Source: a virus
Direction: 5' to 3' (one strand)
IMG/VR virus record: IMGVR_UViG_3300037493_001428
Location: 1-44,132 of that record
Length of the DNA: 44,132 nucleotides
This document shows positions 43,926-44,132 of the stretch, piece by piece (position 1 is the first letter of the stretch; each line of letters opens with the position of its first letter). The notes under the pieces are model-generated. The model was given only the letters and a program-made list of their open reading frames with translations, ran no database searches and was not told the DNA's origin. The translations under genes were made by a program, and so were the position numbers.

Positions 43926-44132
43926 GTTCATAAAACAACAATGGTTAGGAACCATTCTGATTATATTATTCATCCTGTTCTTAGTTTATGGAATAGGAAA
44001 GAATGGTGAGTTACAAAAAGAAAAGCAACGTCTTGAAAAAGAGATTGAAGTGCTTGAGCAAAAGGAAGAACTACACTGGAATAAACTAGATAGTTTAAAG
44101 GTTAGCGAAAACACTATAATCAAGAAAGAAAA
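43909..44132 (+). CDS. Spanin-like (Rz-type) membrane/coiled-coil protein, 3' partial
   Basis: This frame starts at ATG 43909 inside the end of the M15 gene and runs open to the window edge (74 codons). It has a short N-terminus, one membrane segment at about 12-30 (WLGTILIILFILFLVYGIG) and then a charged coiled coil (LQKEKQRLEKEIEVLEQKEE). That is the topology of inner-membrane spanins, which help to disrupt the outer membrane after peptidoglycan is cut. The position right after the endolysin and the overlap are typical. The C-terminus is not visible, so whether an outer-membrane lipoprotein partner is nested within it is unknown. Confidence 0.7.
   Translation, partial: MYHISKFIKQQWLGTILIILFILFLVYGIGKNGELQKEKQRLEKEIEVLEQKEELHWNKLDSLKVSENTIIKKE

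Overview
The window looks like the late (virion, genome-ejection and lysis) region of a crAss-like phage (Crassvirales) that probably infects a member of the Bacteroidota. Three observations support this. First, there is a set of very large co-oriented virion genes whose sequences I recognise as crAss-like: a neck/ring protein, a giant 'muzzle' tail protein, Gly-Gly-rich cargo proteins and a giant DxDxD RNA polymerase. Second, the DNA is strongly AT-rich with A-rich leaders and no convincing Shine-Dalgarno sequences. Third, many junctions are tight stop/start couplings (TAATG, TAAAATG). Every gene is on the + strand. No tRNA, CRISPR array, IS element or attachment site was seen. These assignments come from reading motifs, not from a database search.

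Layout. 1-590: the 3' part of a calcineurin-like phosphoesterase. 593-2786: three neck genes (conserved neck protein, HU/IHF-fold protein, P22 gp4/T7 gp11-like adaptor). 2792-10312: the muzzle region. This appears to be one ancestral gene divided into three cistrons by poly-threonine linkers, Cys-rich modules and a probable beta-propeller. 10312-19462: two cargo proteins. The first combines a zinc ribbon, a zincin metalloprotease, LysM and an N-acetylmuramoyl-L-alanine amidase. The second has a glycine-zipper segment and a conserved crAss-like C-terminal region. 19463-19574: an intergenic region with a hairpin followed by a candidate promoter. 19575-42563: a conserved cargo protein, then a 4,497-residue ejection/metalloprotease/RNA-polymerase protein, then a 2,291-residue protein with a RecB-type PD-(D/E)XK nuclease and two apparently dead zincin domains. 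42564-42700: a second intergenic region built like the first (hairpin, then the same 17-base motif). 42701-44132: a lysis cassette (holin, small membrane protein, M15 peptidase, start of a spanin).

How it may work together (inference). Neck proteins close the portal and attach the muzzle. The muzzle, with its variable poly-Thr modules, contacts the host. Cargo proteins are ejected first: they digest peptidoglycan (LysM/amidase), form a membrane conduit (glycine-rich segments) and deliver the virion RNA polymerase that transcribes early genes. Metalloprotease domains in two of these proteins, and degenerate copies in a third, suggest proteolytic processing. The nuclease-bearing 2,291-residue protein may also be delivered, giving the phage a nuclease in the first minutes of infection. 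The lysis genes act at the end of the cycle.
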